Below, one piece after another: positions 52,495 through 62,104 of a DNA stretch of 64,000 nt. How positions within the stretch are numbered: the stretch's first letter is position 1; every line of letters begins with the position of its first letter. The position numbers were made by a program, and so were the translations under genes. The stretch comes from Romboutsia sedimentorum (GTDB taxonomy: Bacteria; Bacillota; Clostridia; Peptostreptococcales; Peptostreptococcaceae): assembly GCF_030131845.1 (NCBI RefSeq), contig NZ_JASKYM010000001.1:868001-932000 (forward strand). Reading direction: 5' to 3'. The notes under the pieces were generated by a model, which worked only from the letters and a program-made list of their open reading frames with translations, was not told the DNA's origin and searched no databases.

Positions 52495-53712
52495 TTATAT
52501 TTCTACTATTTCAAATCCTGCATTTTTAACAGCTTCTGTTATTTCAGATATATGCTCTCTTGTGAATGTTTCTAATACAATCTCAGCTGATTGTTTACCT
52601 AATGCTCCACCTATTGATAATCTAGCTAAGTTAGCACTTAATATATTTCCATTATGCTCACTTATTATTTTAGTTAATTCAGCAAGTCCGCCTGGCTTAT
52701 CTTGTATTACTGTATTAAATGCATATCTTCTTCCTTCTTTAGCTAAAGCGGTTCCTATTACTCTGTATAATGTATTAACATCAACGTTTCCACCAGATAT
52801 TATACAAACTACGTTTTCCCCTTCTTGAGGTACATATTTTTTATTTAATAAAGCTGCTGTAGTTACTGCCCCTGAACCTTCAGCTACAACTTTTTGGTTT
52901 TCCATTAAGAATAACATCCCTTGTGCTATTTCAGCTTCTTCTACAACTACAACTTCATCAACTAATTCTTTTATTATTTCAAAAGTCATGTCCCCTGGAG
53001 TTTTAACAGCTATACCATCTGCTATTGTGGTATCTTTAAATGCAGTAGTAACTTTTCCATTTTTAAATGATTCTTGCATTGAAGGTATATTTGCAGTTTG
53101 AACTCCAATTATTTTTACGTTAGGATTTAAAGCTTTAGCAGCTACAGCTACACCAGCGATTATTCCCCCACCACCGATTGGACATAATATAGTGTCTACT
53201 TTATCATTTAATTGTTCAAATATCTCAAGTGCCATAGTTCCTTGTCCTGCTATAACTTCTTTATCGTTGAATGGGTGTAAGAAAGTAGCTCCACTTTCTT
53301 TTTGTAATTCAACAGCTTTTGCATAAGCATCATCATATACTAATCCGTTTAATACTACTTCTGCTCCGTATCCCTTAGTTGCAGTAACCTTTGCAAGTGG
53401 TGCAGTAGCTGGCATTACTATTGTAGCTTTTATTCCACTCATTCTAGCTCCTAGTGCAACACCTTGTGCATGGTTTCCAGCACTTGATGCTATAACACCG
53501 TTTGCCTTCTCTTGTTCAGTTAAGTTAGCTATTTTATTACAAGCTCCTCTTACTTTGAAAGAACCAGTTTTTTGTAAGTTTTCACATTTATAGAAAACAT
53601 TTGCCCCTGTCATAGTGCTAAGCTTAACACTCTCTAGTACATCTGTCTTTTTTACTATATCTTTTATAGTTTCTCTAGCATTTTTTATATCTTGTAAAGT
53701 AACTTTTGTCAT
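52495..53712 (-). CDS. ilvA: Threonine ammonia-lyase (threonine/serine deaminase) with ACT domain
   Basis: PLP-dependent deamination of threonine to 2-oxobutanoate. PLP lysine Lys53 in KTGSFKVRGACNK, the glycine loop ASSAGNHAQGVA, and PIGGGGIIAG. A C-terminal ACT-like domain (about 325-405, AFNTVIQDKPGGLAELTKII) suggests the short TdcB/IlvA1 form with one regulatory domain. I choose ATG 53712 with AGGGAGAT upstream, giving 405 residues; a frame open to 53793 would add 27 atypical residues. Convergent in function with sdaA and ridA next to it. Confidence 0.93.
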   Translation of the reverse strand: MTKVTLQDIKNARETIKDIVKKTDVLESVKLSTMTGANVFYKCENLQKTGSFKVRGACNKIANLTEQEKANGVIASSAGNHAQGVALGARMSGIKATIVMPATAPLAKVTATKGYGAEVVLNGLVYDDAYAKAVELQKESGATFLHPFNDKEVIAGQGTMALEIFEQLNDKVDTILCPIGGGGIIAGVAVAAKALNPNVKIIGVQTANIPSMQESFKNGKVTTAFKDTTIADGIAVKTPGDMTFEIIKELVDEVVVVEEAEIAQGMLFLMENQKVVAEGSGAVTTAALLNKKYVPQEGENVVCIISGGNVDVNTLYRVIGTALAKEGRRYAFNTVIQDKPGGLAELTKIISEHNGNILSANLARLSIGGALGKQSAEIVLETFTREHISEITEAVKNAGFEIVEI

Positions 53713-54058
53713 TTTATTTATCTCCCTTATAGTAAAGTTAATTATTTCATTTCTAACAATTTCTATTCTATACTTTTTTTTTACATAAATCAACAGGAAA
53801 TCGCTTTTTCATAATTTTTTTATTTTTCTAAATTCAATGTAAAATTAATACAATTTAATCAATTGCTTTAATTGTTAAATTTTTATTCATATTCTATCTT
53901 ATTTTATAATGTTTTCAATGTATTTTAATGTATTTTGAAATTTATAATCCATTAATTTTAATTTAACGAAATTTTAGTTTTAATTTTATAAAATTTTATT
54001 GTTTTTTATAATTATTATAACCAATATTTTGTATTTTATAATTTTATTTTTTATAAAA
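53713..54058. other. AT-rich 346-bp intergenic region, no gene seen
   Basis: Upstream of ilvA and downstream of leuS. More than 85 percent A/T by eye, with no open frame of interest, no riboswitch motif and no clear -35/-10 pair that stands out from the background. It must contain the ilvA promoter. Confidence 0.5.
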
Positions 54059-54091
54059 AAAAGAAGAGAATTGTAAAATTCTCTTCTTTTC
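54059..54091 (-). terminator. Terminator of leuS
   Basis: AAAAGAAGAGAATT pairs with AATTCTCTTCTTTT around a GTAA loop, followed on the minus strand by a run of T, 13 bp beyond the leuS stop. Confidence 0.9.
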
Positions 54092-54103
54092 ATATTCAAA
54101 AAT

Positions 54104-56524
54104 TTATTTAACTACTATATTAACTAGCTTCTTAGGAACTGCAACTACTTTTACAATAGTTTTTCCTTCAACTAAAGCTTTTATTTTTTCATCATTCATA
54201 GCAGCTTCCTGCATTTCTTCTCTAGAAATATTAGCTCCTATACTTAATTTACCTCTAACTTTCCCATTTACTTGAACTACAACTTCAACTTCATCTTTAA
54301 CTAATGCAGTTTCGTCGTATTTAGGCCAAGATATATTGAATATACTTCCTTCTTTACCTATCATAGTCCATAACTCTTCACCCATATGAGGTGCAAATGG
54401 TGCTATTATCGAAACTATTGTTTCTACTGCTTCTTTTATAACGCCTTCGTTTCTATTTTCTAATTCTTTATACTTATACATTTCGTTTATTAATTCCATT
54501 AAAGCAGATATTGCAGTATTGAAACCAAACTTTTCACTTAAGTCTTGTGTTACTTTCTTAAGAGTTGCGTTTATAGTATATCTCATAGCTTTATCTTCTT
54601 TAGTTAATTCACCTATTTTTACATCAGATTTAGCTATTTCTGATAATTCATCAACTAATCTATAAACTCTATTTAAGAATCTAAAGCATCCTTCAACACC
54701 TTGTTCTGACCAGTCTAAATCTCTTTCTGGTGGAGCTGCAAATAAAACAAATAATCTAGCTGTATCTGCTCCAAATTCATTTATTATTTCAATTGGTGAA
54801 ACAACATTACCTTTTGACTTACTCATTTTAGTTCCTTCTTTAAGTACCATACCTTGAGTAAGTAAGTTTTTAAATGGCTCATTAAAGTCTATCATTCCCA
54901 TTTCATTAAATGCTTTAACAAAGAATCTTGAGTAAAGTAAATGCATTATAGCATGTTCTACTCCACCTATATATTGGTCTACTGGCATCCACTTGTTAGC
55001 TACATCTTTTCCAAATGGTTCATTAGTATTCTTAGGATCTACATATCTTAAGAAGTACCAAGAAGAATCAACAAATGTATCCATCGTATCAACTTCTCTT
55101 CTAGCTGGCTTTCCACAACAAGGACAAATAGCATTCATAAATTCTTTTGAAGTCGTAAGAGGAGATTCTCCTTTTCCAGTAAATTCTATATCTGTAGGTA
55201 ATAATATTGGTAAATTCTCTTTCTTCTCTGGAACTAAACCACACTCTTCACAGTAAACTACAGGTATAGGACATCCCCAGTATCTTTGTCTAGAAAGTAA
55301 CCAGTCTCTTAATCTATAATTAACAGTTTTCTTTCCTACTTTTATTTCTTCTATTTTATTAACTATTCCTTCAAATCCTTTTGACACTTCTAAACCATCA
55401 AATTCTCCAGAGTTAATCATATTTTCATCTTCATCTATAACTTGTGCTACATCTAAGTTATATTTAGCAGCAAATTCTGCATCTCTTTCGTCATGAGCTG
55501 GGACTGCCATAACTGCACCAGTTCCATAGTCAGCAAGAACATAGTTTGCAATCCATAGAGGAACTTTATTTCCGTTTAATGGGTTTATAACATATTTACC
55601 TATAAATATTCCTTCTTTTTCTACATCACTTGAAGTTCTTTCTATTTCAGTCATAGTGTGCATTTTGGTTACAAATGCATCAACTTGCGCTTCATATTCT
55701 GTTCCTTTTACTAGTTCTTTAACTAATTCATGCTCTGGAGCAAGAACCATATAAGTAACGCCATAAGTAGTATCTGGTCTAGTTGTAAATACTGTTACAG
55801 ATTTATCAATTCCATCTATATCAAAAATTATCTCAGCTCCTGTACTTTTTCCTATCCAGTTTTTTTGCATTGTTTTAACTTTTTCTGGCCATCCAGTTAA
55901 AGTATCTAAATCGTTTAGTAATTCTTCTGCAAAGTGAGTTGTTTTAAAATACCATTGTTCTAAATCTTTTTTAACAACTACAGAATCGCATCTTTCACAT
56001 TCTCCTTGAACAACTTGTTCATTAGCAAGAACTGTTTCACAAGATGGACACCAGTTAACAAAAGATTTCTTTTTATATGCTAATCCATGTTCTAAGAATT
56101 TTAAGAATATTTCTTGAGTAAATTTATAGTATTCAGGTGTAGATGTAGCTATTTCTCTATCCCAATCATAGCTAAGTCCTAATAATTTTAATTGACCCTT
56201 CATATCTTCTATATTTTCCATAGTCCACTTATGAGGATGTATTCCGTGCTTTATAGCTGCATTTTCTGCTGGAAGACCAAATGAATCCCATCCCATTGGA
56301 TGAAGAACGTTAAACCCTTCCATCTTTTTAAATCTAGCTATAACGTCACCTATTGAATAATTTCTTACATGTCCCATGTGTATCTTTCCTGATGGGTATG
56401 GTAACATCTCTAATGTGTAATAATTTGGTTTTGATGAATCTTGTGTATTAGTTTTATATTGTTCATTTTGTACCCAAGTTTTTTGCCATTTAGCTTCAAC
56501 TTCATTCGGTTTATAAACGTTCAT
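54104..56524 (-). CDS. leuS: Leucyl-tRNA synthetase
   Basis: Class I synthetase of 806 residues. HIGH-type motif in [19 protein letters not shown] (His in HMGH), editing domain with [14 protein letters not shown], zinc-type [13 protein letters not shown] and [18 protein letters not shown], and KMSKS in [15 protein letters not shown]. The C-terminal anticodon domain and tail ([15 protein letters not shown]) are complete. ATG with ATAGGAGG upstream. Controlled by an upstream T-box and a sigma-A promoter. Confidence 0.98.
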   Translation of the reverse strand: MNVYKPNEVEAKWQKTWVQNEQYKTNTQDSSKPNYYTLEMLPYPSGKIHMGHVRNYSIGDVIARFKKMEGFNVLHPMGWDSFGLPAENAAIKHGIHPHKWTMENIEDMKGQLKLLGLSYDWDREIATSTPEYYKFTQEIFLKFLEHGLAYKKKSFVNWCPSCETVLANEQVVQGECERCDSVVVKKDLEQWYFKTTHFAEELLNDLDTLTGWPEKVKTMQKNWIGKSTGAEIIFDIDGIDKSVTVFTTRPDTTYGVTYMVLAPEHELVKELVKGTEYEAQVDAFVTKMHTMTEIERTSSDVEKEGIFIGKYVINPLNGNKVPLWIANYVLADYGTGAVMAVPAHDERDAEFAAKYNLDVAQVIDEDENMINSGEFDGLEVSKGFEGIVNKIEEIKVGKKTVNYRLRDWLLSRQRYWGCPIPVVYCEECGLVPEKKENLPILLPTDIEFTGKGESPLTTSKEFMNAICPCCGKPARREVDTMDTFVDSSWYFLRYVDPKNTNEPFGKDVANKWMPVDQYIGGVEHAIMHLLYSRFFVKAFNEMGMIDFNEPFKNLLTQGMVLKEGTKMSKSKGNVVSPIEIINEFGADTARLFVLFAAPPERDLDWSEQGVEGCFRFLNRVYRLVDELSEIAKSDVKIGELTKEDKAMRYTINATLKKVTQDLSEKFGFNTAISALMELINEMYKYKELENRNEGVIKEAVETIVSIIAPFAPHMGEELWTMIGKEGSIFNISWPKYDETALVKDEVEVVVQVNGKVRGKLSIGANISREEMQEAAMNDEKIKALVEGKTIVKVVAVPKKLVNIVVK

Positions 56525-56548
56525 ATAACTACCTCCTATGTATTTTTA

Positions 56549-56778
56549 TATAAAAAAATCCCCACCACTAAACATACGTTTAGGGACGAGGATTATATTC
56601 GCGGTACCACCCTAATTAGCCTACTTATAGACTCTCTTAGATAGTTTTTATGCCAACTACGGCCAAATAGATTTTCTCTAGCAAGTTCAAAGATATATTC
56701 TACTAGTTCACACCACCACTAGTTCTCTGAAAAAACACATTCTTTTACTACTCTAGTCTATTTAATAATTTTAAGTTT
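56549..56778 (-). promoter_or_regulatory. T-box riboswitch leader of leuS (Leu specifier CUU)
   Basis: The conserved T-box AGGGUGGUACCGCG is at 56613-56600. Downstream a stem built from CCCTAAAC/GTTTAG and the flanking CC/GG pairs, ending in TTTTTTT at about 56553, is the terminator that the T-box would otherwise pair into an antiterminator. In stem I, GAACUUGC carries CUU (56685-56683) followed by a purine, the expected place of the specifier codon, and AGAGA is nearby. Uncharged tRNA-Leu should allow read-through into leuS. Confidence 0.92.
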
Positions 56779-56784
56779 TAAATT

Positions 56785-56813
56785 ATAATATCAGTTTTAT
56801 ACTAGCGTGTCAA
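56785..56813 (-). promoter_or_regulatory. Sigma-A promoter of T-box-leuS
   Basis: TTGACA at 56813-56808, a 17-bp spacer, TATTAT at 56790-56785. The promoter overlaps the last codons of rsfS, whose stop is at 56797. Confidence 0.8.
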
Positions 56814-57159
56814 CATCTATACGAGGAGCGTCAGCCCATAATTTTTCTAACTTATAGTACTCTCTACTTTCCTCATCGAATACGTGAACCATAACATCGC
56901 CATAGTCAAGAAGTATCCAATTTTGAGCTCCGTGTCCTTCTTTTCCTCTTGGTTCTATTCCTAACTTAGTTAATTCATCTTCAACATTGTCAGTTATAGC
57001 CTTAACTTGTCTTTGAGATCCAGCTGTAGCTATAACAAAATAATCACATAAGCTAGACATATCTCCTATTTTTATTATAGATATATCTTGTCCTATTTTA
57101 TCATCTATTGCATCATATATAACTTTTGTAATTTGTTCTACTGTCATATTATTAGTCAT
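56797..57159 (-). CDS. rsfS: Ribosomal silencing factor RsfS
   Basis: Binds ribosomal protein L14 and blocks subunit joining when nutrients are scarce. 120 residues from ATG 57159 (AAGGAAGG upstream; a frame open to 57186 includes that ribosome site). Conserved: ISIIKIGDMSSLCDYFVIAT, GKEGHGAQNWILLDYGDVMV, and FDEESREYYKLEKLWADAPR. Follows yqeK on the same strand. Confidence 0.96.
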   Translation of the reverse strand: MTNNMTVEQITKVIYDAIDDKIGQDISIIKIGDMSSLCDYFVIATAGSQRQVKAITDNVEDELTKLGIEPRGKEGHGAQNWILLDYGDVMVHVFDEESREYYKLEKLWADAPRIDVDTLV

Positions 57160-57254
57160 ATTTTTTCCTTCCTTTCCTAATTTCAAACATATTTAACTAT
57201 TATACCATAAATATTGATTTATAGACTATGCTATTTTAATATTTAAGTTTATTA

Positions 57255-57833
57255 TTACCTTAATACTGATTTTTGTTGCATAAGATAATTTCTAGCTTCT
57301 ATAGTTCTTGGATGAATTAGTTGCTCATTATCTATAACAAATTTTATAGTATTATTAAAAGAAATTAGTAAGGCTTCATCTAAACTACCTCCATAAATTA
57401 ATTTCCTTAACAATTCTACACCAGGAAAACTTCTGTCTTCTTCTATTAAGTCTGCTATATAAAGTATTTTTTCTAATAAATTCATATTTGCTTTTCCTGT
57501 AGTATGATATTTAACTGCACTTATAATTTCTTCATCTTCTATTTTAAACTCATACTTAGCAATATAGCAACCGATTACACTATGAGATAATGCTAAATTA
57601 TTTTTTTCTAAATCATCTAATTCTATTTTATATTTAGCTACATAATATTTTACTTCTTCTTTGTTTAAATATTTCGCACAATCATGAATCATTCCTGCTA
57701 AATAAGCTTTTTCTTCATCATAATTATATATTTTACTAAGTTTAATTGAAGTATTAGCCACGTTTAAAGAATGTTTAAATCTTTTTTTAGGTAACATTTT
57801 TTCCAATTGTTTATTAATATCATCTAAATTCAT
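57255..57833 (-). CDS. yqeK: YqeK-type HD-domain nucleotide phosphohydrolase
   Basis: 192 residues with HD-domain metal ligands: KHSLNVANTSIKLS (His), AYLAGMIHDCAKYLN (His-Asp), ALSHSVIGCYIA (His) and LYIADLIEEDRSFPG (Asp). Family members hydrolyse symmetric diadenosine tetraphosphate, which rises under stress. Between nadD and rsfS, an order conserved in Firmicutes. ATG with GGAGAGAAGTAA upstream. Confidence 0.92.
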   Translation of the reverse strand: MNLDDINKQLEKMLPKKRFKHSLNVANTSIKLSKIYNYDEEKAYLAGMIHDCAKYLNKEEVKYYVAKYKIELDDLEKNNLALSHSVIGCYIAKYEFKIEDEEIISAVKYHTTGKANMNLLEKILYIADLIEEDRSFPGVELLRKLIYGGSLDEALLISFNNTIKFVIDNEQLIHPRTIEARNYLMQQKSVLR

Positions 57834-57853
57834 TTACTTCTCTCCATTTATTT

Positions 57854-58537
57854 TTATTCATTTTTGTACAAAGAATTCCTAGATATATAATTTTCAACAT
57901 ATTCAGGTACTAAATATCTTATTGATTTATTTTCCTTTAATTGACCTCTTATATATGTTGAAGATATATCTAGAGATGGAACATAAACACTTATAATCTT
58001 TGCATTATATTTATTTTTTAATTTTTCTATTTTTTCTTGAGCTCTTAATAAACTTATCCCCGGTCTAGTTGCTGCTATGAATGTAGCCAATTTGAAATTT
58101 TCCTCTACATTCTTCCATGTCTCAATATCACATATAGCATCTGCCCCTGTTATAAAAAATATATCTATATTATTATAAGCTTTTTTAAGATATCTTAATG
58201 TATCTACTGTATATGTTTTTTCTTCCCTTTTAATTTCTATATCCCAAACTAAAAAATCGTCATTACTTGAAGTTGCAAGATTAACCATATTATATCTATC
58301 ATATTTGTCAGTTATATTACCTAACTTATGCGGTGGCTTTCCTGATGGTATAAAGATAATCTTATCTAATTTATATTTATCCCTAATAAATTCAGCAGTA
58401 GCCAAATGTGCATAATGGATTGGATCAAAAGTTCCACCCATTATGCCTATCTTATTTTTCTTACAATCTTTTTTAAATTTTTCTAATTTAATAGTATTTT
58501 TTATCTCTGCTTCCTTAATTAGATTACCAATACTCAT
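57854..58537 (-). CDS. nadD: Nicotinate-nucleotide adenylyltransferase
   Basis: Adenylates nicotinate mononucleotide in NAD synthesis. The nucleotidyltransferase motif IGIMGGTFDPIHYAHLATAE includes the (H/T)xGH-type HYAH, and the C-terminus has SSTYIRGQLKENKSIRYLVP (the ISxTxIR motif). 227 residues, with a lysine-rich N-terminal extension of about 28 residues before the usual start; AGAGGAGAT supports the long start. Start of nadD-yqeK-rsfS; divergent from recX. Confidence 0.93.
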   Translation of the reverse strand: MSIGNLIKEAEIKNTIKLEKFKKDCKKNKIGIMGGTFDPIHYAHLATAEFIRDKYKLDKIIFIPSGKPPHKLGNITDKYDRYNMVNLATSSNDDFLVWDIEIKREEKTYTVDTLRYLKKAYNNIDIFFITGADAICDIETWKNVEENFKLATFIAATRPGISLLRAQEKIEKLKNKYNAKIISVYVPSLDISSTYIRGQLKENKSIRYLVPEYVENYISRNSLYKNE

Positions 58538-58656
58538 TTTAAATCTCCTCTACAGCAATTATATTATTATTGTATCATTATTTTTATAATATTAAAGGTT
58601 ATAAATTGTTTTTTAGTATATACTTATAATTATACACAATACAAAGGAGATTTTTA

Positions 58657-59295
58657 ATGGCTATAATTACTAAAATAGAAGCACAGAAAAAACGTGATGA
58701 CAGAGTTAATATTTATGTAGACGAAGAATTTTTTATGGCTATATTTGCTGAACTAGTATACACTTTTAATTTGAAAAAGGGCATGACTATAGAAGAGGAA
58801 AATTTAAAAAATATATTAAATGAAGAAATGTATATTAAAGCTAAAAATAAAGCTTTAAACATTTTAGCTAAAGCAGATCAATCAGAAAAAAAGATAAAGC
58901 AAAAATTATCTACAGATTTTGAAGATGATATAATAGATATGGTTATAGAATTTTTAAAGAAAAATAAATTTATTGATGATGATTTATTAGCACAAAAAAT
59001 AGTTAATACTAATGTTAATTTAAATAGATGTGGTAAAAATAAAATCAAACAAAATTTATATAATAAAGGTATCGATAAAGAGTCTATTGACGAAGCTATA
59101 TCTGATATAGATAATGATGTTGAGTTTGAAAATGCACTTTATTTAGGCAAAAAAAGATATGAAAGAGTTAAAAATGAAGATAAAAGAAAAATATATCAAA
59201 AAATTTCTCAACATCTTTCTTATAAAGGATTTAATTATGATATTATAAAAAGAGTATTAAATAAACTTTTAAATGATGACGAATTTAATATGTAA
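58657..59295 (+). CDS. recX: Regulatory protein RecX
   Basis: Modulates RecA filaments. 212 residues of RecX three-helix repeats. NKALNILAKADQSEKKIKQKL (first repeat) and a terminal KRKIYQKISQHLSYKGFNYD-type repeat are visible, as is the early KIEAQKKRDDRVNIYVDEEF N-terminal strand region. ATG with AAAGGAGA upstream. Followed by a short peptide gene 32 bp later. Confidence 0.85.
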   Translation: MAIITKIEAQKKRDDRVNIYVDEEFFMAIFAELVYTFNLKKGMTIEEENLKNILNEEMYIKAKNKALNILAKADQSEKKIKQKLSTDFEDDIIDMVIEFLKKNKFIDDDLLAQKIVNTNVNLNRCGKNKIKQNLYNKGIDKESIDEAISDIDNDVEFENALYLGKKRYERVKNEDKRKIYQKISQHLSYKGFNYDIIKRVLNKLLNDDEFNM

Positions 59296-59327
59296 TACGT
59301 TTATTAGTTCTTATAGGAGGATTTATT

Positions 59328-59423
59328 TTGAGTGAAGTTAAAAGATTGATAATAGCTGCGGTTGCCTTAGGAATAGGAATATATAACATTATTCAACTAT
59401 ATAAACAAGATAGCATAAAGTAA
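59328..59423 (+). CDS. 31-residue single-helix membrane peptide
   Basis: TTG start with a near-ideal TAGGAGG seven bases upstream; the frame is 32 codons including TAA. The peptide is MSEVKRLIIAAVALGIGIYN and 11 more residues: charged start, one hydrophobic helix, polar tail with Lys. It lies 32 bp after recX and right before a strong terminator, so probably recX-co-transcribed. It resembles small hydrophobic sporulation or stress peptides in size only; no family recognised. Confidence 0.65.
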   Translation: MSEVKRLIIAAVALGIGIYNIIQLYKQDSIK

Positions 59424-59427
59424 ATTT

Positions 59428-59460
59428 CAAGAGATTATTAAATAATAATCTCTTTTTTTT
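59428..59460 (+). terminator. Terminator of recX and the small peptide gene
   Basis: AAGAGATTATT pairs with AATAATCTCTT across a short loop and is followed by eight T. Confidence 0.9.
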
Positions 59461-59620
59461 GCTATAAAATATTTTTTAATTCTTAATTTATACAATCTTT
59501 AATTTTTAAATTCATAAACAACAACTTCATGCATTACAAAATTTATTTTAGAAACAATTATAATAATTGTATTTTAAAATGCAGATACTATATTTACTAC
59601 TAATATATAAGGAGAGATTT

Positions 59621-60538
59621 ATGATAGATCTAATTTTACTTGGATGTGGAGGTAATATGCCTATGCCTAATAGGTTTTTATCTTCTTTATTTATAAATTA
59701 TAGGGGCAGAAAGATACTTATAGATTGCGGTGAAGGAACTCAGATTTCTATGAAAATGAAGAATTGCGGTTTTAAGAATATAGATTTAATATGTATAACA
59801 CATCTCCACGGAGATCATTTTAATGGACTTATAGGACTTTTATCTACTATCGCCAATAGTTCCCGAACTGAAGACTTAACTATAATCGGACCACTTGGAA
59901 TCAAGAAACATTTAGACGCCGTTAAAGTACTTGTTGGATACTTGCCATATAGTTTAAATGTTATTGAGAATCCTAATGGATCTTTTTCTTTATGCCATGA
60001 GTATTTAAATGATATTGAGATTTCAACTATTAAACTAGAACATTCAACAGAATGTTTAGGATATAGCTTATACTTTAACCGAAGACCAAAGTTTAATAAA
60101 GATAAAGCAGTTTTAAATAATGTACCTACTATCTTATGGCAAAAACTACAATCAGGCAAAAGTATTATAGTGAATGAAGTTGAATATAAGCCCGAAATGG
60201 TTTTAGGAGATGATAGAAAAGGTGTTAAAGTTAGTTTTATAACAGATACTCGACCTATATTTTCAATTCCTGAATTTATAAAAGATAGCGATTTATTAGT
60301 TTGTGAGGCTATGTATGGAGATAATTTAGATATTTCTAAAGCTATTAAGAATAGTCATATGACTTTTAAAGAAGCTGCAAATTTAGCAAAGTTAGGCAAC
60401 GTTAATAAACTACTTTTAACACACTTTAGCCCTTCTCTTGAAGATCCTAATAGTTATATCGATAATGCTACTAGCGTGTTTAAAAATACAATAATCGGAT
60501 ATGATAGATTGGAACTTATTTTAAACTTTAAAGAGTAG
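59621..60538 (+). CDS. rnz: Ribonuclease Z (tRNA 3'-processing endonuclease)
   Basis: Metallo-beta-lactamase nuclease that cuts 3' trailers from tRNAs. The zinc motif HLHGDH is at residues 61-66 in DLICITHLHGDHFNGLIGLL; later EHSTECLGY and FITDTRPIFSIPE and a final LLLTHFSP are present. The long flexible-arm region of short-form RNase Z is replaced by PLGIKKHLDAVKVLV. 305 residues from ATG 59621, which has AAGGAGAG upstream; an open frame to 59567 adds an unsupported 18 residues. Confidence 0.93.
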   Translation: MIDLILLGCGGNMPMPNRFLSSLFINYRGRKILIDCGEGTQISMKMKNCGFKNIDLICITHLHGDHFNGLIGLLSTIANSSRTEDLTIIGPLGIKKHLDAVKVLVGYLPYSLNVIENPNGSFSLCHEYLNDIEISTIKLEHSTECLGYSLYFNRRPKFNKDKAVLNNVPTILWQKLQSGKSIIVNEVEYKPEMVLGDDRKGVKVSFITDTRPIFSIPEFIKDSDLLVCEAMYGDNLDISKAIKNSHMTFKEAANLAKLGNVNKLLLTHFSPSLEDPNSYIDNATSVFKNTIIGYDRLELILNFKE

Positions 60539-60571
60539 TTAAATTCAAATTTTTATAATAATTTTGTATTA

Positions 60572-60620
60572 ATAAAAAGCAAACTATAATAAAACAAAAT
60601 ATTATCGTTTGCTTTTATCA
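60572..60620. terminator. Bidirectional terminator between rnz and the reductase gene
   Basis: ATAAAAAGCAAAC pairs with GTTTGCTTTTAT around a 24-base AT-rich loop, between the convergent genes ending at 60538 and 60625. Confidence 0.7.
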
Positions 60621-60624
60621 TTTA

Positions 60625-61959
60625 TTATTTACATACATTTCCTGCTACATTTAACACATCCCACGTTCTTGCAAATGGTGGTGCATAACACAAATCTAAC
60701 ATACCTAACTGACTAGTTGTTAACTTTGCAAATATAGCAGTTGCTATTACATTCGTTCTTTGAACTGCATCTTTATATCCGGCTACTTGACCACCTAATA
60801 TTACCTTTGTTTTTGCATCGTAGACAAGTTTTACATATATTTTATTTCTACCAGGATAATAATTTGTTTGGTTAAAGTCAGATATAAACTTAATTTTAAC
60901 ATCTAGTCCTAATTTTTGTGCTTGAATTTCTGTAATGCCTGTTGATCCAGCCTCCATATTCATAACCTTTAAACAGCTTGAACCTAGCGAACCTTGGAAT
61001 GAATTATTGGCTCCAGCTAGGTTTTCACCAACTATTCTTCCTAATTTATTAGCTCCCGTTGCTAGTGGTACATAAGCGTCTTTACCAGTAACTATATTTT
61101 GTATAGTTGCACAATCTCCAGCTGCATATATATCTTCTATTGATGTTTTACCAAATTCATCAACTATTATTGCACCATTTGGCAACATTTCTATTCCACT
61201 GTCTTTTAAGAATGATGTATTTGGTCTAACACCAGTCGCTATTATAACTACATCCGCATCAACTTTCCCTTTATTAGTTATAACTTTTTCTACCTTAGTT
61301 TGTCCAATTAATTCTGATACAAGTTCTTCTAGTCTCAAGTTTACATCATGTTTTCTTATTTCTTCTTCTAATACGTCTGTTATCTCCTTGTCAAAAACTT
61401 GTTCTAATATTCTGTTGCCAGATTGGAATACAGTTACATTTTTACCTAGCTTTTTAGCTGCTTCTACTGCTTCTAGGCCTATAAATCCAGCACCTATTAT
61501 TACAATATTTTTATTCTCTTCTCTATTAAATAGTTCTTTTACTTTTATTCCATCTTCCATGCTTTTTAATGTCGAAACATTTTCTAATTGAACATTTTTT
61601 ATAGGAGGTATTATACTACTAGCTCCACTTGCTATCATTAATTTATCATATGAATCTTCAAATTCAACATTAGTTTTTATATTTTTAACTGTAACTTTTT
61701 TATTAGTTACATCGACATTAACGATTTCATGAAATGTATTTAAATCAATCTCAGTTTCTCTGAATTTTTCAGCGCTTCTTGCTATCATGCTATTTGGGTC
61801 ATCAAAGAATCCACCAACAAAATATGGTAATCCACAAGCTCCAAATGATACCACATCCGTTTTTTCATAAACTACAACTTCATAGTTTGGTTGCATTCTT
61901 TTTAATTTTGCAGCAGCACTCATACCAGCTGCAACTGCCCCTACTATTATAACTCTCAT
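60625..61959 (-). CDS. cdr: CoA-disulfide reductase-like FAD/NAD(P)H oxidoreductase
   Basis: 444 residues in the class III pyridine nucleotide-disulfide family. N-terminal FAD site (IIVGAVAAGMSAAAKLKRM), then SFGACGLPYFVGG, whose single active-site Cys42 is the SFxxC motif of CoA-disulfide reductase, Per and Nox. The NAD site is VIIGAGFIGLEAVEAAKK, and DIYAAGDCATIQN binds FAD. The C-terminal dimerisation domain ends APPFARTWDVLN. It could reduce CoA-disulfide or persulfide or be an NADH oxidase; sequence alone does not separate these. No fused rhodanese domain. Single gene. Confidence 0.85.
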   Translation of the reverse strand: MRVIIVGAVAAGMSAAAKLKRMQPNYEVVVYEKTDVVSFGACGLPYFVGGFFDDPNSMIARSAEKFRETEIDLNTFHEIVNVDVTNKKVTVKNIKTNVEFEDSYDKLMIASGASSIIPPIKNVQLENVSTLKSMEDGIKVKELFNREENKNIVIIGAGFIGLEAVEAAKKLGKNVTVFQSGNRILEQVFDKEITDVLEEEIRKHDVNLRLEELVSELIGQTKVEKVITNKGKVDADVVIIATGVRPNTSFLKDSGIEMLPNGAIIVDEFGKTSIEDIYAAGDCATIQNIVTGKDAYVPLATGANKLGRIVGENLAGANNSFQGSLGSSCLKVMNMEAGSTGITEIQAQKLGLDVKIKFISDFNQTNYYPGRNKIYVKLVYDAKTKVILGGQVAGYKDAVQRTNVIATAIFAKLTTSQLGMLDLCYAPPFARTWDVLNVAGNVCK

Positions 61960-62065
61960 ATTTGACCCTCCTAAAATATTATATATTAAGTTTATATTTT
62001 CATATATACATTACTTATATACCCATATGTGGCTAATATATCAACATTTTTTATTTAAATTAAAG

Positions 62066-62096
62066 TATAAAAAGCACCTGTATTTAACAGGTGCTC
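62066..62096 (-). terminator. Terminator of obgE-yhbY
   Basis: AGCACCTGT pairs with ACAGGTGCT around a short loop and is followed on the minus strand by TTTTTATAC, 10 bp beyond the yhbY stop. Confidence 0.85.
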
Positions 62097-62104
62097 AAAT
62101 TTAA

